NCBI GenBank assembly: GCA_028293625.1
Contig: JAQGOL010000035.1
Coordinates: 124,001 to 188,000, forward strand
From: Chthoniobacteraceae bacterium
GTDB taxonomy: Bacteria; Verrucomicrobiota; Verrucomicrobiia; Chthoniobacterales; Chthoniobacteraceae
DNA length: 64,000 bases
Reading direction: 5' to 3'
Shown: piece after piece, positions 25,512-34,846 of the stretch
How the letters are laid out: each line of letters begins with the position of its first letter
Numbering within the stretch: the stretch's first letter is position 1
The notes under the pieces: generated by a model
Told to the model about the DNA's origin: nothing
The model's input: only the letters and a program-made list of their open reading frames with translations
Databases searched by the model: none
Program-made: the position numbers and the translations under genes

Positions 25512-27524
25512 TACAGCACGCGACGCGGGATCAGCCGTTGGCAGTTCGCGTTTTGGGCTCTGGAAATAATTGGGCGCGTGGAAGGTGCCTTCGCGATAGT
25601 TCTTGAAAGTGGCCAGCGCAAGGAGAGGCCAATTGTTTCGATACATATCATATCGAAGATAAAATACGCTCGGGAAGCCGGTGCCGGTAGTTTGCGGTTC
25701 CGGCCAGCTTCCATCGGAGGCTTGAGTGCTGATCAAATAATCGAGGCCGCGCCGGATGCAGCGGCGATCAAGCGCAGACGGACCGGCGGGCTGGCTGGCG
25801 GCAATAAGGCCCATGAGCGCCCAAGCGGTTTGTGAAGGAGTGCTCGGGCCTTTGCCTTTTAAAGTGGGATCATCGTAACTCGCACAGGTTTCACCCCAGC
25901 CGCCATCGTCGTTCTGACAACTTTCCAGCCAATCGCAGGCGCGCACGATCCATTCCTGGCGCATATCCTGGCCGATGGCGCGCAGTCCGCGAAGCACCTG
26001 CCAGGTGCCATAGATATAATTAACACCCCAACGCCCATACCATGAACCGTCGTGTTCCTGCGTGTCGCGAAGATGCGTCAGAGCGCGCTGCACCAGAGAG
26101 GAGCCGCGTTCAAACCCGATATAACCAAGCAACTCAAGACAACGCCCGGTCAGATCGCTGCAGGTCGGATCGAGAATCGCGTTGTGATCGGCAAACGGAA
26201 CATCCTCCAGCCACGGTTTGGTGATCTCTTTGTCAAAAGCAGCCCAGCCGCCATCACGGCACTGAAAACTAAGCAGCCAGCCGAGAGCGCGTTTGAATTG
26301 CTCGGATTGGGCGAAGCTGCCCGAATTATCGAGTGGGATAAACCGCAACGCCATGAGCACCATCATCGTGTCGTCGGTATCGGGGTAAAATTGATTGTTA
26401 AATTCGAAAGCCCATCCGCTTGCCTCGGGGTGGGGATTCTTAAACTGCCAGTCGCCGCGAAAACGCACTTCCTTGGCCGCCAGCCACGACGCCGCGCGCT
26501 GAAGGGAGGAATGCGTGGAAGCGATACCGCTTTCAGCAAGCGCGATCAGGTTAATAGCGGTGTCCCAGACCGGCGAGAGACACGGTGCGATGCGGAAATC
26601 GAGCGGATCATCGACAAACAGCCCCTCGAAATCGCGCTTTGCTTTCACATAGAGCGGATGGTCAGGCGGGTAACGGAGCGTTTTTAAGGCGATCAGCGCA
26701 TTGAGCATTGCCGGAAAAATCGCCCCCAGTCCATCGCTCCCTTCGCCCATGTGGTCCGCCATCCATTTCTCGGCAATCTTGAGCGCTTTCTGGCGCAGCG
26801 GTTTCCATGGAAGGCGGCTCAATGTTTTAAGCAGCCGATCACAACGCAGGAAAAAATTCGGCCATGTTAAAAAACGGCCTTCGCGCGGGACACCCAGAAA
26901 CTGGTGTTCGCGGCCAACCGGATACAACTCATGCAGCTGTTTGTCGGCGGGCAGCTGCCGGGTCGGTTTATAATGGTTGAGAATTGCCAGTGGCACCAGC
27001 ATCGCCCGGCTCCACGAGGAAAGTTCGTAGAGATGGAAAATAAACCAGCGCGGGAAAAAGACGATTTCCACAGGCACCGTGGGCAGATACTTCCAAGGAA
27101 ACTGGCCGAGAAGCGCCAGGTATAGCTTGGCGTAAGTATTCATGCGCGGGATGCCTCCAAGCCGCAAAATACAAGCGCGCGCTTCCTGCATCCAAGGCGC
27201 GGCCGGCGATTGGCCCGCCAATTTTAAAGCAAAATACGCTTTCACCGAGGCGCTCACATCGCTGGGCGCGTTCTCGTAAATATTCCAGCCGCCATCGGTA
27301 TGCTGGCGGCGGCGGATATGGGCCACGCATTTTTCCTCAAGCACGGGATCGACTTCGCCAGCCCAGTGCATGAAGAGCACGTAGTCTGAGCAGAGGGTCG
27401 AATCGGCGAAAAGTTCGCCGGCCCAGTATCCTTCGGGATGCTGGAGCCGGAAAAGATTCTGCTGCGCCCGGCCAATGGCCGTGGTGAGTGCAGATTGCTC
27501 GGAACGGGAGTCGGCTTTTTCCAT
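25470..27524 (-). CDS. shc: Squalene-hopene cyclase
   Basis: A 684-residue class II triterpene cyclase that converts squalene to hopene at the membrane. The acid motif DTDD is in FYPDTDDTMMVLM. Several QW-type repeats are visible, for example DGSWYGRWGVNYIYGTW, DDGGWGETCASYDDP and DGSWPEPQTTGTGFP, followed by the usual C-terminal YDMYRNNWPLLALA. Length is normal. It lies 109 bases downstream of hpnH on the same strand, so the two are likely one hopanoid operon. Squalene synthesis genes are not in the window. The last 42 bases overlap coaX on the opposite strand. Confidence 0.96.
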   Translation of the reverse strand: MEKADSRSEQSALTTAIGRAQQNLFRLQHPEGYWAGELFADSTLCSDYVLFMHWAGEVDPVLEEKCVAHIRRRQHTDGGWNIYENAPSDVSASVKAYFALKLAGQSPAAPWMQEARACILRLGGIPRMNTYAKLYLALLGQFPWKYLPTVPVEIVFFPRWFIFHLYELSSWSRAMLVPLAILNHYKPTRQLPADKQLHELYPVGREHQFLGVPREGRFLTWPNFFLRCDRLLKTLSRLPWKPLRQKALKIAEKWMADHMGEGSDGLGAIFPAMLNALIALKTLRYPPDHPLYVKAKRDFEGLFVDDPLDFRIAPCLSPVWDTAINLIALAESGIASTHSSLQRAASWLAAKEVRFRGDWQFKNPHPEASGWAFEFNNQFYPDTDDTMMVLMALRFIPLDNSGSFAQSEQFKRALGWLLSFQCRDGGWAAFDKEITKPWLEDVPFADHNAILDPTCSDLTGRCLELLGYIGFERGSSLVQRALTHLRDTQEHDGSWYGRWGVNYIYGTWQVLRGLRAIGQDMRQEWIVRACDWLESCQNDDGGWGETCASYDDPTLKGKGPSTPSQTAWALMGLIAASQPAGPSALDRRCIRRGLDYLISTQASDGSWPEPQTTGTGFPSVFYLRYDMYRNNWPLLALATFKNYREGTFHAPNYFQSPKRELPTADPASRAVLIKRSNDTQALKG

Positions 27525-27633
27525 CAGGGCGATTTCAAAAAATCAAACGAGGAGGGTGCACGCGCCGTGCAGAGGACGGTGCCTTGGGAGTGGCTGAGTG
27601 AGATGACGGAGCTTGCCCCGTTTTACCGGCATG

Positions 27634-28914
27634 TCAGGCGGCGGAGCTCGAAGGCGTTTTATCGGCGGTATGCCCGTTGCCGATGCTCACCCCGTTAAAT
27701 GCGGTGATCCCAGTCGCTTCCACCGCGGCCGGCCGCGCTCCGAAGTTGAACTTGATGGTCTTCCACATGTCTCCGGACTTGGACTGAATGCCAAGGCTTG
27801 CAGTCGGCTCATAGCCGCAATGGACCATGCAATTCTCGCACCGGACATCCTTTGCCACTCCATTGACCACCCCGTAGCTGGACCAATTGGTTTTTTCCAA
27901 AAGATCCGAGTAAGTGCGGAAATGACCATCGGTCATCAGGTAACATGGGCCTTTCCAGCCACGGATATTGCGGGTAGGAATCGCCCACGCGCTGCAGGTC
28001 AGGTCGCGTTTCCCGGCCAGGAACTCCAGATAAACCGGGGTACCGAAGATCGGGAACTTGCGGCCCCATTCCTCCGCCTTCGAAAATTTGGCGACGGTCA
28101 TTTTCCGGGTCAGGAAAAAGTTTTCGGGCGAAACCCCCAATCGCGTGACCATATCCTTTTTGGCGGCGTCGTATTCGTAGCCGGGCGAAATGGTATGCCC
28201 ATCGATGCCAAGGCTTGAAAGAAAGGCGAACATCTCCTCGATCTCGTTGGGATCGGTCTCTTTGTAGACGGTCGTGTTGGTGGCAACCTGGTAGCCAAGA
28301 ATCTTGGCCATGCGCATTGCGGCGACGGCTTCTTTAAAGACACCTTCGCGTTCCACAATGAGATCGTGAGTGCGTTCGAGGCCGTCGATATGCACATTCC
28401 AATACATCCAATCCGAGGGGGCAATGACCTTGCGGGCGGGATCCTTGGGGCCTTTGTGGATTTGCTCAACATCCTTATCGGAGAGCAATTCGGCGTTTAC
28501 CAACTGTTCAATGTGATACTCAATGCCCGCCGGCGAGCGCCCAAATTCAAATGCAAGATAGTCGCGCATTTTACGCCGCATAGCTGTGGCGTTGGTGCAG
28601 ATATAAACAATACGCTTTTGATCAAGCAGTCCCGCTACCAACTCCTCTATGTGCGGATAGATCAGCGGTTCGCCTCCGCAGATGGAGATCATCGGAGCGT
28701 TACATTCCCGGGCCGCCTGCAAACAGTCCTCAAGCGGCATCATGTCTTTAATCGACGTGGAGTATTCGCGGATTCGGCCGCATCCCGTGCATGTCAGATT
28801 GCAGGTATGCAGCGGCTCAAGTTGAAGAACTGTGGCGAATTTTGTCACGCCGCGCATTTTTTTCCCGATGATATACGCGGCGATCTTTGCAGTCAGGGCG
28901 AGAGGAAATCTCAT
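27634..28914 (-). CDS. hpnH: Hopanoid-associated radical SAM protein HpnH (adenosylhopene synthase)
   Basis: About 426 residues. The radical-SAM cluster motif is CNLTCTGC (Cys38, Cys42, Cys45). HpnH adds the adenosyl group to hopene on the way to C35 extended hopanoids. Family features are the MRFPLAL start, GGEPLIYPHI, the INxDG-like VHIDGLERTHD and the C-terminal cysteines in CENCMVHCGYEP. The start chosen is the ATG before RFPLALTAK; upstream in-frame sequence is not family-like. The C-terminus extends roughly 40 residues past the last cysteine motif. Location directly upstream of shc supports the call. Confidence 0.95.
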   Translation of the reverse strand: MRFPLALTAKIAAYIIGKKMRGVTKFATVLQLEPLHTCNLTCTGCGRIREYSTSIKDMMPLEDCLQAARECNAPMISICGGEPLIYPHIEELVAGLLDQKRIVYICTNATAMRRKMRDYLAFEFGRSPAGIEYHIEQLVNAELLSDKDVEQIHKGPKDPARKVIAPSDWMYWNVHIDGLERTHDLIVEREGVFKEAVAAMRMAKILGYQVATNTTVYKETDPNEIEEMFAFLSSLGIDGHTISPGYEYDAAKKDMVTRLGVSPENFFLTRKMTVAKFSKAEEWGRKFPIFGTPVYLEFLAGKRDLTCSAWAIPTRNIRGWKGPCYLMTDGHFRTYSDLLEKTNWSSYGVVNGVAKDVRCENCMVHCGYEPTASLGIQSKSGDMWKTIKFNFGARPAAVEATGITAFNGVSIGNGHTADKTPSSSAA

Positions 28915-29076
28915 TGGTTGGTCAGGGATACACGGGTTGGCAAGGGCATGGCAATGGCGGAAACGGAAGCAATGAAGGCGGCGCGCGGACTTTTTATGGA
29001 GCAATAACCCCGGCCGGCTGGTGGACGGACTGCAATTTTCTGTATCACAGAAATAGAAAAACGGCAGCGCTGCAGT

Positions 29077-29292
29077 TTATAAATCGGTGCTGGCGTCCCT
29101 GCGTTCGAGCTTCAAAAGCTGTTTCTTGATGACTTCCACTTCTTTTGTCAGCGCAAAAAGCGCTTTGTAAATCTCGTCCTGGGTCGGCTTGTCCGAAAGC
29201 GCTGGCACCGCCGGATGAATGCTCGTAATCGCGCCTGCCAGCTTGTTGCAAATCTCGCGGATTTCCGCAATGGCGCTTGGTCGGTCAGTCAT
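29077..29292 (-). CDS. Small hypothetical coiled-coil protein
   Basis: A 71-residue protein starting MTDRPSAIAEIREI. The second half is charged and heptad-like (IYKALFALTKEVEVIKKQLLKLE), so a short coiled coil is likely. No family is recognised. It is upstream of hpnH on the same strand (about 160 bases away) and divergent from coaB. A longer in-frame start exists but runs into the intergenic region. Codon use looks normal for the window. Confidence 0.55.
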   Translation of the reverse strand: MTDRPSAIAEIREICNKLAGAITSIHPAVPALSDKPTQDEIYKALFALTKEVEVIKKQLLKLERRDASTDL

Positions 29293-29392
29293 ATCAAAAA
29301 ATGGGGAATGAAAAATTGCAGCCTTTAAACCGCGCGCATTTACTACCGGACGGTGCAATTAATCCATTTAATCCGCACTTCTGTTTTTTTGC

Positions 29393-30040
29393 ATGCGCGT
29401 TGTCATTACTTGCGGACCCAGTTACGAGCCGATTGATCAGGTTCGCCGGATCACCAATTTTTCCACGGGTGAACTCGGCTTATTGTTGGCCAAGCGTTGC
29501 GCAACGGCCGGCGTTGAAGTCTTTTGTTTAATGGGCGAGGCGGCGACTTGCCCCTTGCGTCCGCCGGGGGTGGAACCGATTTCTTTTTCCACGAACGAAA
29601 ACCTGCTCGCCAGACTCGAGGCCATTCCGGCTCCCGGAGAAATCGATTATCTCTTCCATGTCGCTGCCCTTGCCGATTTCAAGGTGGAGAGTGTCACGGA
29701 CGCCGGGGGCTCTCCTTTTGCGGGAGGCAAGATCGAGAGCCGCTCAGGGGCGCTCACTTTGCGGCTTGTCCCCGCCATCAAACTTATCGGACGGCTTCGC
29801 GCTCTGTTTCCCCGCGCCTGGATTGCCGGCTGGAAGTATGAGCTTGATGGGTCGCGTGAAGAGGCTCTGGCAAAAGGGTTTCGTCAGATTGCTGAAAATC
29901 AAACCAATGCCTGTTTTGTCAATGGTGCCGCGTATGGGGAAGGGTTTGGCCATGTCGAACACGACGGTTTTGTTGCGCATTACGCCTCGAAAGAAATTCT
30001 GTGCGAGGCGTTGATCCCGTATCTTTCCAATGCGTGGTAA
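29393..30040 (+). CDS. coaB: Phosphopantothenate-cysteine ligase (stand-alone CoaB domain)
   Basis: A 215-residue protein that matches the C-terminal CoaB half of bifunctional CoaBC. It starts MRVVITCGPSYEPID and continues with VRRITNFSTGELG, the nucleotide-binding N-terminal motif of CoaB. It should join 4'-phosphopantothenate and cysteine using a nucleotide triphosphate. The flavin-binding CoaC decarboxylase half is not fused to it and not visible in this window, so a separate coaC gene is expected elsewhere. It is cytoplasmic and transcribed alone or with the PH-domain gene 63 bases downstream. Confidence 0.88.
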   Translation: MRVVITCGPSYEPIDQVRRITNFSTGELGLLLAKRCATAGVEVFCLMGEAATCPLRPPGVEPISFSTNENLLARLEAIPAPGEIDYLFHVAALADFKVESVTDAGGSPFAGGKIESRSGALTLRLVPAIKLIGRLRALFPRAWIAGWKYELDGSREEALAKGFRQIAENQTNACFVNGAAYGEGFGHVEHDGFVAHYASKEILCEALIPYLSNAW

Positions 30041-30103
30041 AATGCGGTGACTCTTTGCGATTCCACGCTTTTTCTGCGGCTTGAATTGACTACCTTCTTT
30101 TCC

Positions 30104-30511
30104 ATGGCTGAACAAACCCTCTGGACTGGTCAATCTTCCCAGGTCAAAAATTTTAACGCATTCCTGCTTTGCCTTTTGGTGGTGCCGATTCCGTGGGCAT
30201 TCTGGCGATGGCTGCAGGTTAAGAATCGAGTTTATCAGCTCACTAGCGAACGTTTATTAACTACCAGTGGCGTAATTAATAAAACAACCGAAACCCTCGA
30301 GCTTTACCGCATTCGCGATCTCCAGGTTACCCAGCCCTTTTTTCAGCGCCTTTTCGGCCTCCAAACGCTGCATTTCATCACCTCGGATTCGAGCACGCCC
30401 GATGTCGTTCTCGATTATCTGCCCACGGCGCTCGGCCTGGCCGATAAGTTCCGCGAACATATCGAAAAATGCCGCCTTCAAAAGCGGGTCCGCGAGGTCG
30501 ATATCGAATAA
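30104..30511 (+). CDS. PH-domain (YdbS-like) membrane protein
   Basis: A 135-residue protein with one hydrophobic segment (NAFLLCLLVVPIPWAFWRWL, about residues 18-37), then a bacterial PH-like domain with the typical LTSERLLTTSGVINKTTETLELYRI and the QVTQPFFQRLFGLQTL stretch. Members of this family are small membrane-associated proteins of unknown biochemical role. The start is the ATG before AEQTLWTG; a longer in-frame start adds 19 residues without support. It lies 63 bases after coaB and 73 bases before pepF. Confidence 0.8.
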   Translation: MAEQTLWTGQSSQVKNFNAFLLCLLVVPIPWAFWRWLQVKNRVYQLTSERLLTTSGVINKTTETLELYRIRDLQVTQPFFQRLFGLQTLHFITSDSSTPDVVLDYLPTALGLADKFREHIEKCRLQKRVREVDIE

Positions 30512-30584
30512 AGGCGGCCCCGGGCGGTTGTTCGCTCTCAAATTGGCTTGCCGACAGTTTTAAGCTTCGCGAGGTTTCGCCCCT

Positions 30585-32417
30585 ATGATCCCGCACTTGG
30601 ACAAAGACGAGGCCGGCGCCGGCGGCGCAGCAATTCCCACCCGCGATCAGATCAAGCTGGAGGATACGTGGGATCTGAGCGTGCTTTATGTAACTCCTGA
30701 AAAATGGAGCGAAGCTTTTGTGGAACTTCAGCGCATCTATCCGGAGAGCGCAAAATTCCAGGGCCATGTGGGCGATTCGGCTCAAAGCCTCCGCGACTGC
30801 CTTGAGTTTGAAAAAACGTTGAGCCTTCTCATTGAACGGCTTGGCCATTATGCCAGCCTGCGCTCGACCGAAGATAGCTCGGATGCGGCCAATCTGGGCC
30901 GGGAAGGCCAGTTCGATAATCTGATGACGTTGATCGGCGAGGCGACCGCGTTCATCGCCCCGGAGATCATGGCGATTGACGATGCGAGGTTTGAACAATT
31001 CCTGGCTGATCCGGTGTTGGAGCCGTGGCGGGTTGCCCTTCAAAAACTGCGCAGGCTCAGGCCGCACACTCTCACGGCCAATGAGGAACGGCTCCTGGCA
31101 CTGGGGCACAGTGCATTGCGCGGGCATGCGGAGACCTTTTCCCAGCTCACAAATGTCGACATGAAGTTCGGCACCATCCTCGATGAGAACGGCGAGGAAA
31201 GGGCGCTGAGCCAAAGCAGCTATTCGTCATTTTTGGTCAAACGCGATCCGGAATTGCGCAAGCGCGCCTTCCATCAGTTCTACAACGAGTTCACCGATCA
31301 TCAGTTCACCCTGGCGTCGAGTCTGGCGAATTCGGTGAAGGCCGATGTTTTCAGCGCGCGCGCAAGCAACTATTCGAGTGCACGGGAAAAGGCGCTTTTC
31401 CAGGATGACGTGCCGGTTTCAGTCTATGACAATTTGATCAGCGCGGTGCGGGGAAACCTCGACCCGCTTTTTCGTTATTACGCGTTGCGCAAACGCGTTT
31501 TGAAGCTGAATGAGCTGCATCAATACGATACCTATGTTCCGATCGTGCCGATGGTCGACACTCGCGTTTCATTCGATGAAGCGATCGACAAGGTGGTCGG
31601 CGCGCTTGCGCCGTTAGGCGAAGAATATTGCCGCGTGTTGGGAGACGGGTTGCGCACGCAACGCTGGTGCGATCGTTTCGAGAGTAAAGGCAAACGAAGC
31701 GGTGCTTTTAGTTCGTCGAGCTACGGCAATCCGCCGTTTATCATGATGAACTACAAGGCGGACGTCTTCTCCGATGTCTACACGCTTGCCCATGAGGCCG
31801 GCCATTCGATGCATACCTGGTATGCCCAGCGCGAGCAAAGTTATCAGGACTATAATTACCCGATTTTCCTGGCGGAAGTAGCTTCCACCTTCAATGAGGA
31901 GCTGCTCACCCATCATCTGCTTGCCCAGACCGACGACCGCCAGCTGCGCGCTTATTTGATTAATCGCCAGATTGATGACATTCGCGGGACGGTCTATCGG
32001 CAGACGATGTTCGCTGAGTTTGAAAAATTGATTCACGCGATGGAGGAAGCCGGGGAGCCGTTGACGCTTGAGACTTTCCGCAAAACCTATCGCGGATTGC
32101 TGGAAGCGTATTTTGGTCCGGACTTTGTGCTCGATCCGCAGCTTGAACTTGAATGCCTGCGGATTCCTCATTTCTACAGCGCTTTTTATGTCTACAAATA
32201 CTCCACGGGCCTGAGTGCCGCGGTCAGCCTCTCGCAACAGGTTTTGGGCGGCGGAGACGTGCAGCGGTATCTGGGATTTCTAAAGAGCGGCGGCGCGAAA
32301 TTTCCGCTGCCGACACTTGCCGCGGCAGGCGTCGATATGTCGAGTCCCGCGCCCATCGAGGCGACGCTGCGGCTCTTCGCGCAGCGCGTGGATGAACTGG
32401 AGGCGCTCCTGGCTTGA
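30585..32417 (+). CDS. pepF: Oligoendopeptidase F (M3 family zinc metallopeptidase)
   Basis: A 610-residue peptidase of normal length for PepF. The zinc motif HEAGH is in DVYTLAHEAGHSMH, with the downstream glutamate in FLAEVASTFNEELL as third ligand. The N-terminal helical domain (for example LEDTWDLSVLY) is typical. It should cleave short peptides in the cytoplasm. The stop codon overlaps the next gene's start as TGATG, so translation of the two is probably coupled. Confidence 0.95.
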   Translation: MIPHLDKDEAGAGGAAIPTRDQIKLEDTWDLSVLYVTPEKWSEAFVELQRIYPESAKFQGHVGDSAQSLRDCLEFEKTLSLLIERLGHYASLRSTEDSSDAANLGREGQFDNLMTLIGEATAFIAPEIMAIDDARFEQFLADPVLEPWRVALQKLRRLRPHTLTANEERLLALGHSALRGHAETFSQLTNVDMKFGTILDENGEERALSQSSYSSFLVKRDPELRKRAFHQFYNEFTDHQFTLASSLANSVKADVFSARASNYSSAREKALFQDDVPVSVYDNLISAVRGNLDPLFRYYALRKRVLKLNELHQYDTYVPIVPMVDTRVSFDEAIDKVVGALAPLGEEYCRVLGDGLRTQRWCDRFESKGKRSGAFSSSSYGNPPFIMMNYKADVFSDVYTLAHEAGHSMHTWYAQREQSYQDYNYPIFLAEVASTFNEELLTHHLLAQTDDRQLRAYLINRQIDDIRGTVYRQTMFAEFEKLIHAMEEAGEPLTLETFRKTYRGLLEAYFGPDFVLDPQLELECLRIPHFYSAFYVYKYSTGLSAAVSLSQQVLGGGDVQRYLGFLKSGGAKFPLPTLAAAGVDMSSPAPIEATLRLFAQRVDELEALLA

Positions 32418-32884
32418 TGCTCGAAGACTACGAGAGGACGCTCTTGGCCGCCCAAGGCTATTGCGAGCTTGGGATGTTTGAGGATTCCCTCGCAGAACTT
32501 CAAACGTTGCCGGAAGAAGCGCGGCGCCATCCCACCGTGCTCGAGTTGCGTGTGGTGATCCTTATGCAGGCCAAGCGTTGGAAGACCGCTCTTTCAGCCA
32601 GCCGCGAGCTATGCAAGGTCGATCCGACCCGGCCTACGGGCTATATCCACGCCTCGTATTGTCTTCACGAACTTGGGCGCACCGGTGATGCCCGGGACTT
32701 TCTTCTAAACGGTCCGGACACGCTCCACTCGGAGCCGACATTTCATTACAATCTGGCATGTTACGAATGCCAGCTTGGCCATCTTGAACTTGCCCGGATC
32801 CACTTGGATAAAAGCTTCGAACTCGACAAGCATTTCAAGGATTTCGCCAAGACTGATCCCGACCTTGCCCGGTTGCGGCAATAA
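32417..32884 (+). CDS. Tetratricopeptide-repeat protein
   Basis: A 155-residue protein made mostly of TPR-like helical pairs, for example YCELGMFEDSLAELQTLP, LMQAKRWKTALSASRELCKV and YECQLGHLELARIHLDKSFE. No signal peptide or catalytic motif is seen, so it is probably a cytoplasmic protein-interaction module. Its ATG overlaps the pepF stop (TGATG), which points to coupled expression. Partners are unknown. Confidence 0.8.
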   Translation: MLEDYERTLLAAQGYCELGMFEDSLAELQTLPEEARRHPTVLELRVVILMQAKRWKTALSASRELCKVDPTRPTGYIHASYCLHELGRTGDARDFLLNGPDTLHSEPTFHYNLACYECQLGHLELARIHLDKSFELDKHFKDFAKTDPDLARLRQ

Positions 32885-32918
32885 CCTCAAGGCGGCAAGT
32901 TGCAGCCCTTCATTTCAA

Positions 32919-34049
32919 GTGAATCATCTCCACGTCGCCGAGCTATTCGAAGAGAACTTCGTGAAGTATGGGGAGCTTGGGGCGTCGCTCTCGGTCTGGC
33001 ACGATGGCCGGGAAGTGCTCTCGCTTGCGCACGGCTTTATTGATCGCGAGAAAACGCAGCCATGGACCGTGGCGACGCCGGTGCTCTTCTGGTCCGCAAC
33101 CAAGGGGCCGGCCGCGGCCTGCGTGCTGCACGCCTGTGAAGCATATGGCATCCCGTTAACTGCCAGGGTCGCGGAAATCTGGCCGGAGTTTGCCGCGGCC
33201 GGGAAGGAGACGATCACGCTGGCTCAACTACTCTCCCATCAAGCCGGGCTGGCCGGACTTTCAAAAGAGGTTTCAGTGCTCGACTACGATGCCTTGATCG
33301 CGGCGCTGGCTGAAGAGACCCCCCTCTGGGCGCCTGGCGCCGGGCATGGCTATCATCCGCGGACCTTCGGCTTTTTGCTCGATGAACTTGTGCGGCGAAT
33401 CACGGGCGGAACCCCCCTTGGCAATTACTGGCGTCGCGAGTTTGCCGAACCGCTCGGGCTGGATCTTTGGATCGGCCTTGATCCGGCGCAAGTGGAGGAT
33501 GTGGCGCCGATTTTCGCCCCTCGAACCACTCCTCCAAAAGGTGATCCTTTTTACACTGCTTTCCTTACGCCCGGCTCATTTACGGCCCGCGCGTTTTCTT
33601 CGCCAAAAGGGCTGCACAATGCCGCCGCGATGAATTCAGCTCAGGCACGGACCTCCTCGTTTCCGGCCTTTGGCGGAATTGGCACGGCTTCCTCCCTGGC
33701 AAAGTTCTATGCGATGCTGGCGTGCGGCGGCTCGCTCGATGGGCGGACCTTTTTCAGTACGATCGACTCGATGACAACGACGTTTATCCAGGGCTTTGAT
33801 CGTGTATTACAGATGGAAAACGCATTCTCGGCTGGTTTTATGCGTGATCCTCTTGGGCTCGATGGCGAAAAATTGCGTGAAACATTCGGGCCCTCTTTAA
33901 GCGCTTTCGGCCATCCCGGCGCGGGCGGCAGCCACGCATTCGCCGATCCGGAGCACCGGACTTCTTTTGCGTATGTGATGAACCAGATGGAGCCGGGCGT
34001 GCTGCCCAATGCAAAGTCGCTCCGGCTCGTTAAGGCGTTATACGGCTAA
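32919..34049 (+). CDS. Serine hydrolase, class C beta-lactamase / esterase family
   Basis: About 376 residues if translation starts at GTG 32919. This start is weak: the frame is open upstream into the TPR gene and there is no clear ribosome site, but homology-like sequence begins about here (HVAELFEENFVKYGELGASL). The nucleophile is in the SxxK motif SATK (FWSATKGPAA). A Tyr-containing GHGYHPRTFGF supplies the second motif position and GHPGAGG stands for the HxG/KTG position. These proteins are esterases or peptidase-like hydrolases more often than true beta-lactamases. It is cytoplasmic by sequence, with no signal peptide. Confidence 0.87.
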   Translation: MNHLHVAELFEENFVKYGELGASLSVWHDGREVLSLAHGFIDREKTQPWTVATPVLFWSATKGPAAACVLHACEAYGIPLTARVAEIWPEFAAAGKETITLAQLLSHQAGLAGLSKEVSVLDYDALIAALAEETPLWAPGAGHGYHPRTFGFLLDELVRRITGGTPLGNYWRREFAEPLGLDLWIGLDPAQVEDVAPIFAPRTTPPKGDPFYTAFLTPGSFTARAFSSPKGLHNAAAMNSAQARTSSFPAFGGIGTASSLAKFYAMLACGGSLDGRTFFSTIDSMTTTFIQGFDRVLQMENAFSAGFMRDPLGLDGEKLRETFGPSLSAFGHPGAGGSHAFADPEHRTSFAYVMNQMEPGVLPNAKSLRLVKALYG

Positions 34050-34077
34050 CGAACATCCCTTCACGATTTGGAGGGAA

Positions 34078-34845
34078 ATGAAACTTAAAGACAAAGTTGC
34101 CATCATCACCGGTGCTACAAGCGGCATCGGGAAAGCCATTGCCGACCGGTTTGCATCCGAGGGAGCGCACGTGGTCGTCAATTATCGGCCCAAGCCTGGC
34201 AATTCCGAAAAAGCCTCGCAGCAGATTGCAAGCTATAGCACACGCGCCCTGGCATTCGAAGCGGATGTCAGCGAGCGTGCAAGTATCGAAAAAATGGTAG
34301 CAGCTGCTGTTAGCGAATTCGGCCGTCTTGATATCGTTGTCAACAATGCCGGCATTGAAATCGAACGGCCTTTTCTGGAAGTCTCCGATGAAGAATGGCA
34401 CAAAGTGATGGCGCTAAATTTTTATGGCCCTTTCGTCCTTAGCCAGGCCGGGGCGCGGCAGATGGTCAGCCAGGGCGGTGGCGGAAAGATCATCAATATC
34501 TCTTCCGTCCATGAAGACATCCCGTTTCCTAACTATACACCTTATTGTGCTTCAAAAGGAGGTATCCGGATGTTGATGCGCAATCTGGCGGTGGAGCTGG
34601 CTCGCTATAAGATCAGCGTGAACAACATCGCCCCCGGAGCGATTGCGACGCCAATTAACCAACAGGTCCTTGAAGATCCGCAGAAGACAGCGAACGCGCT
34701 TGAAGAGATTCCGTGGGGCCGCTTTGGCAGGCCGGAGGAAGTAGCCTCGGTAGCCGCTTTTCTGGCAAGTGACGAAGCGGAGTATGTAACCGGCAGCACT
34801 TACTATATCGACGGCGGACTTACCCAGCAAGTGACCAAGTATTAG
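34078..34845 (+). CDS. SDR-family dehydrogenase (glucose 1-dehydrogenase-like)
   Basis: A 255-residue classical short-chain dehydrogenase. It has TGATSGIG at the N-terminus, NNAG, active-site Ser in NISSVHE and the intact YxxxK motif in PYCASKGG, plus the ENIPWGRFGRPEEV-type tail (here EEIPWGRFGRPEEV) seen in glucose 1-dehydrogenase-like members. The start is the ATG at 34078, which is preceded by GGAGGG, one of the better ribosome sites in the window. The substrate is unknown. In contrast to the SDR at 1.4 kb, all catalytic residues are present. Its stop is next to that of the convergent yjbQ-like gene. Confidence 0.93.
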   Translation: MKLKDKVAIITGATSGIGKAIADRFASEGAHVVVNYRPKPGNSEKASQQIASYSTRALAFEADVSERASIEKMVAAAVSEFGRLDIVVNNAGIEIERPFLEVSDEEWHKVMALNFYGPFVLSQAGARQMVSQGGGGKIINISSVHEDIPFPNYTPYCASKGGIRMLMRNLAVELARYKISVNNIAPGAIATPINQQVLEDPQKTANALEEIPWGRFGRPEEVASVAAFLASDEAEYVTGSTYYIDGGLTQQVTKY

Positions 34846-34846
34846 C

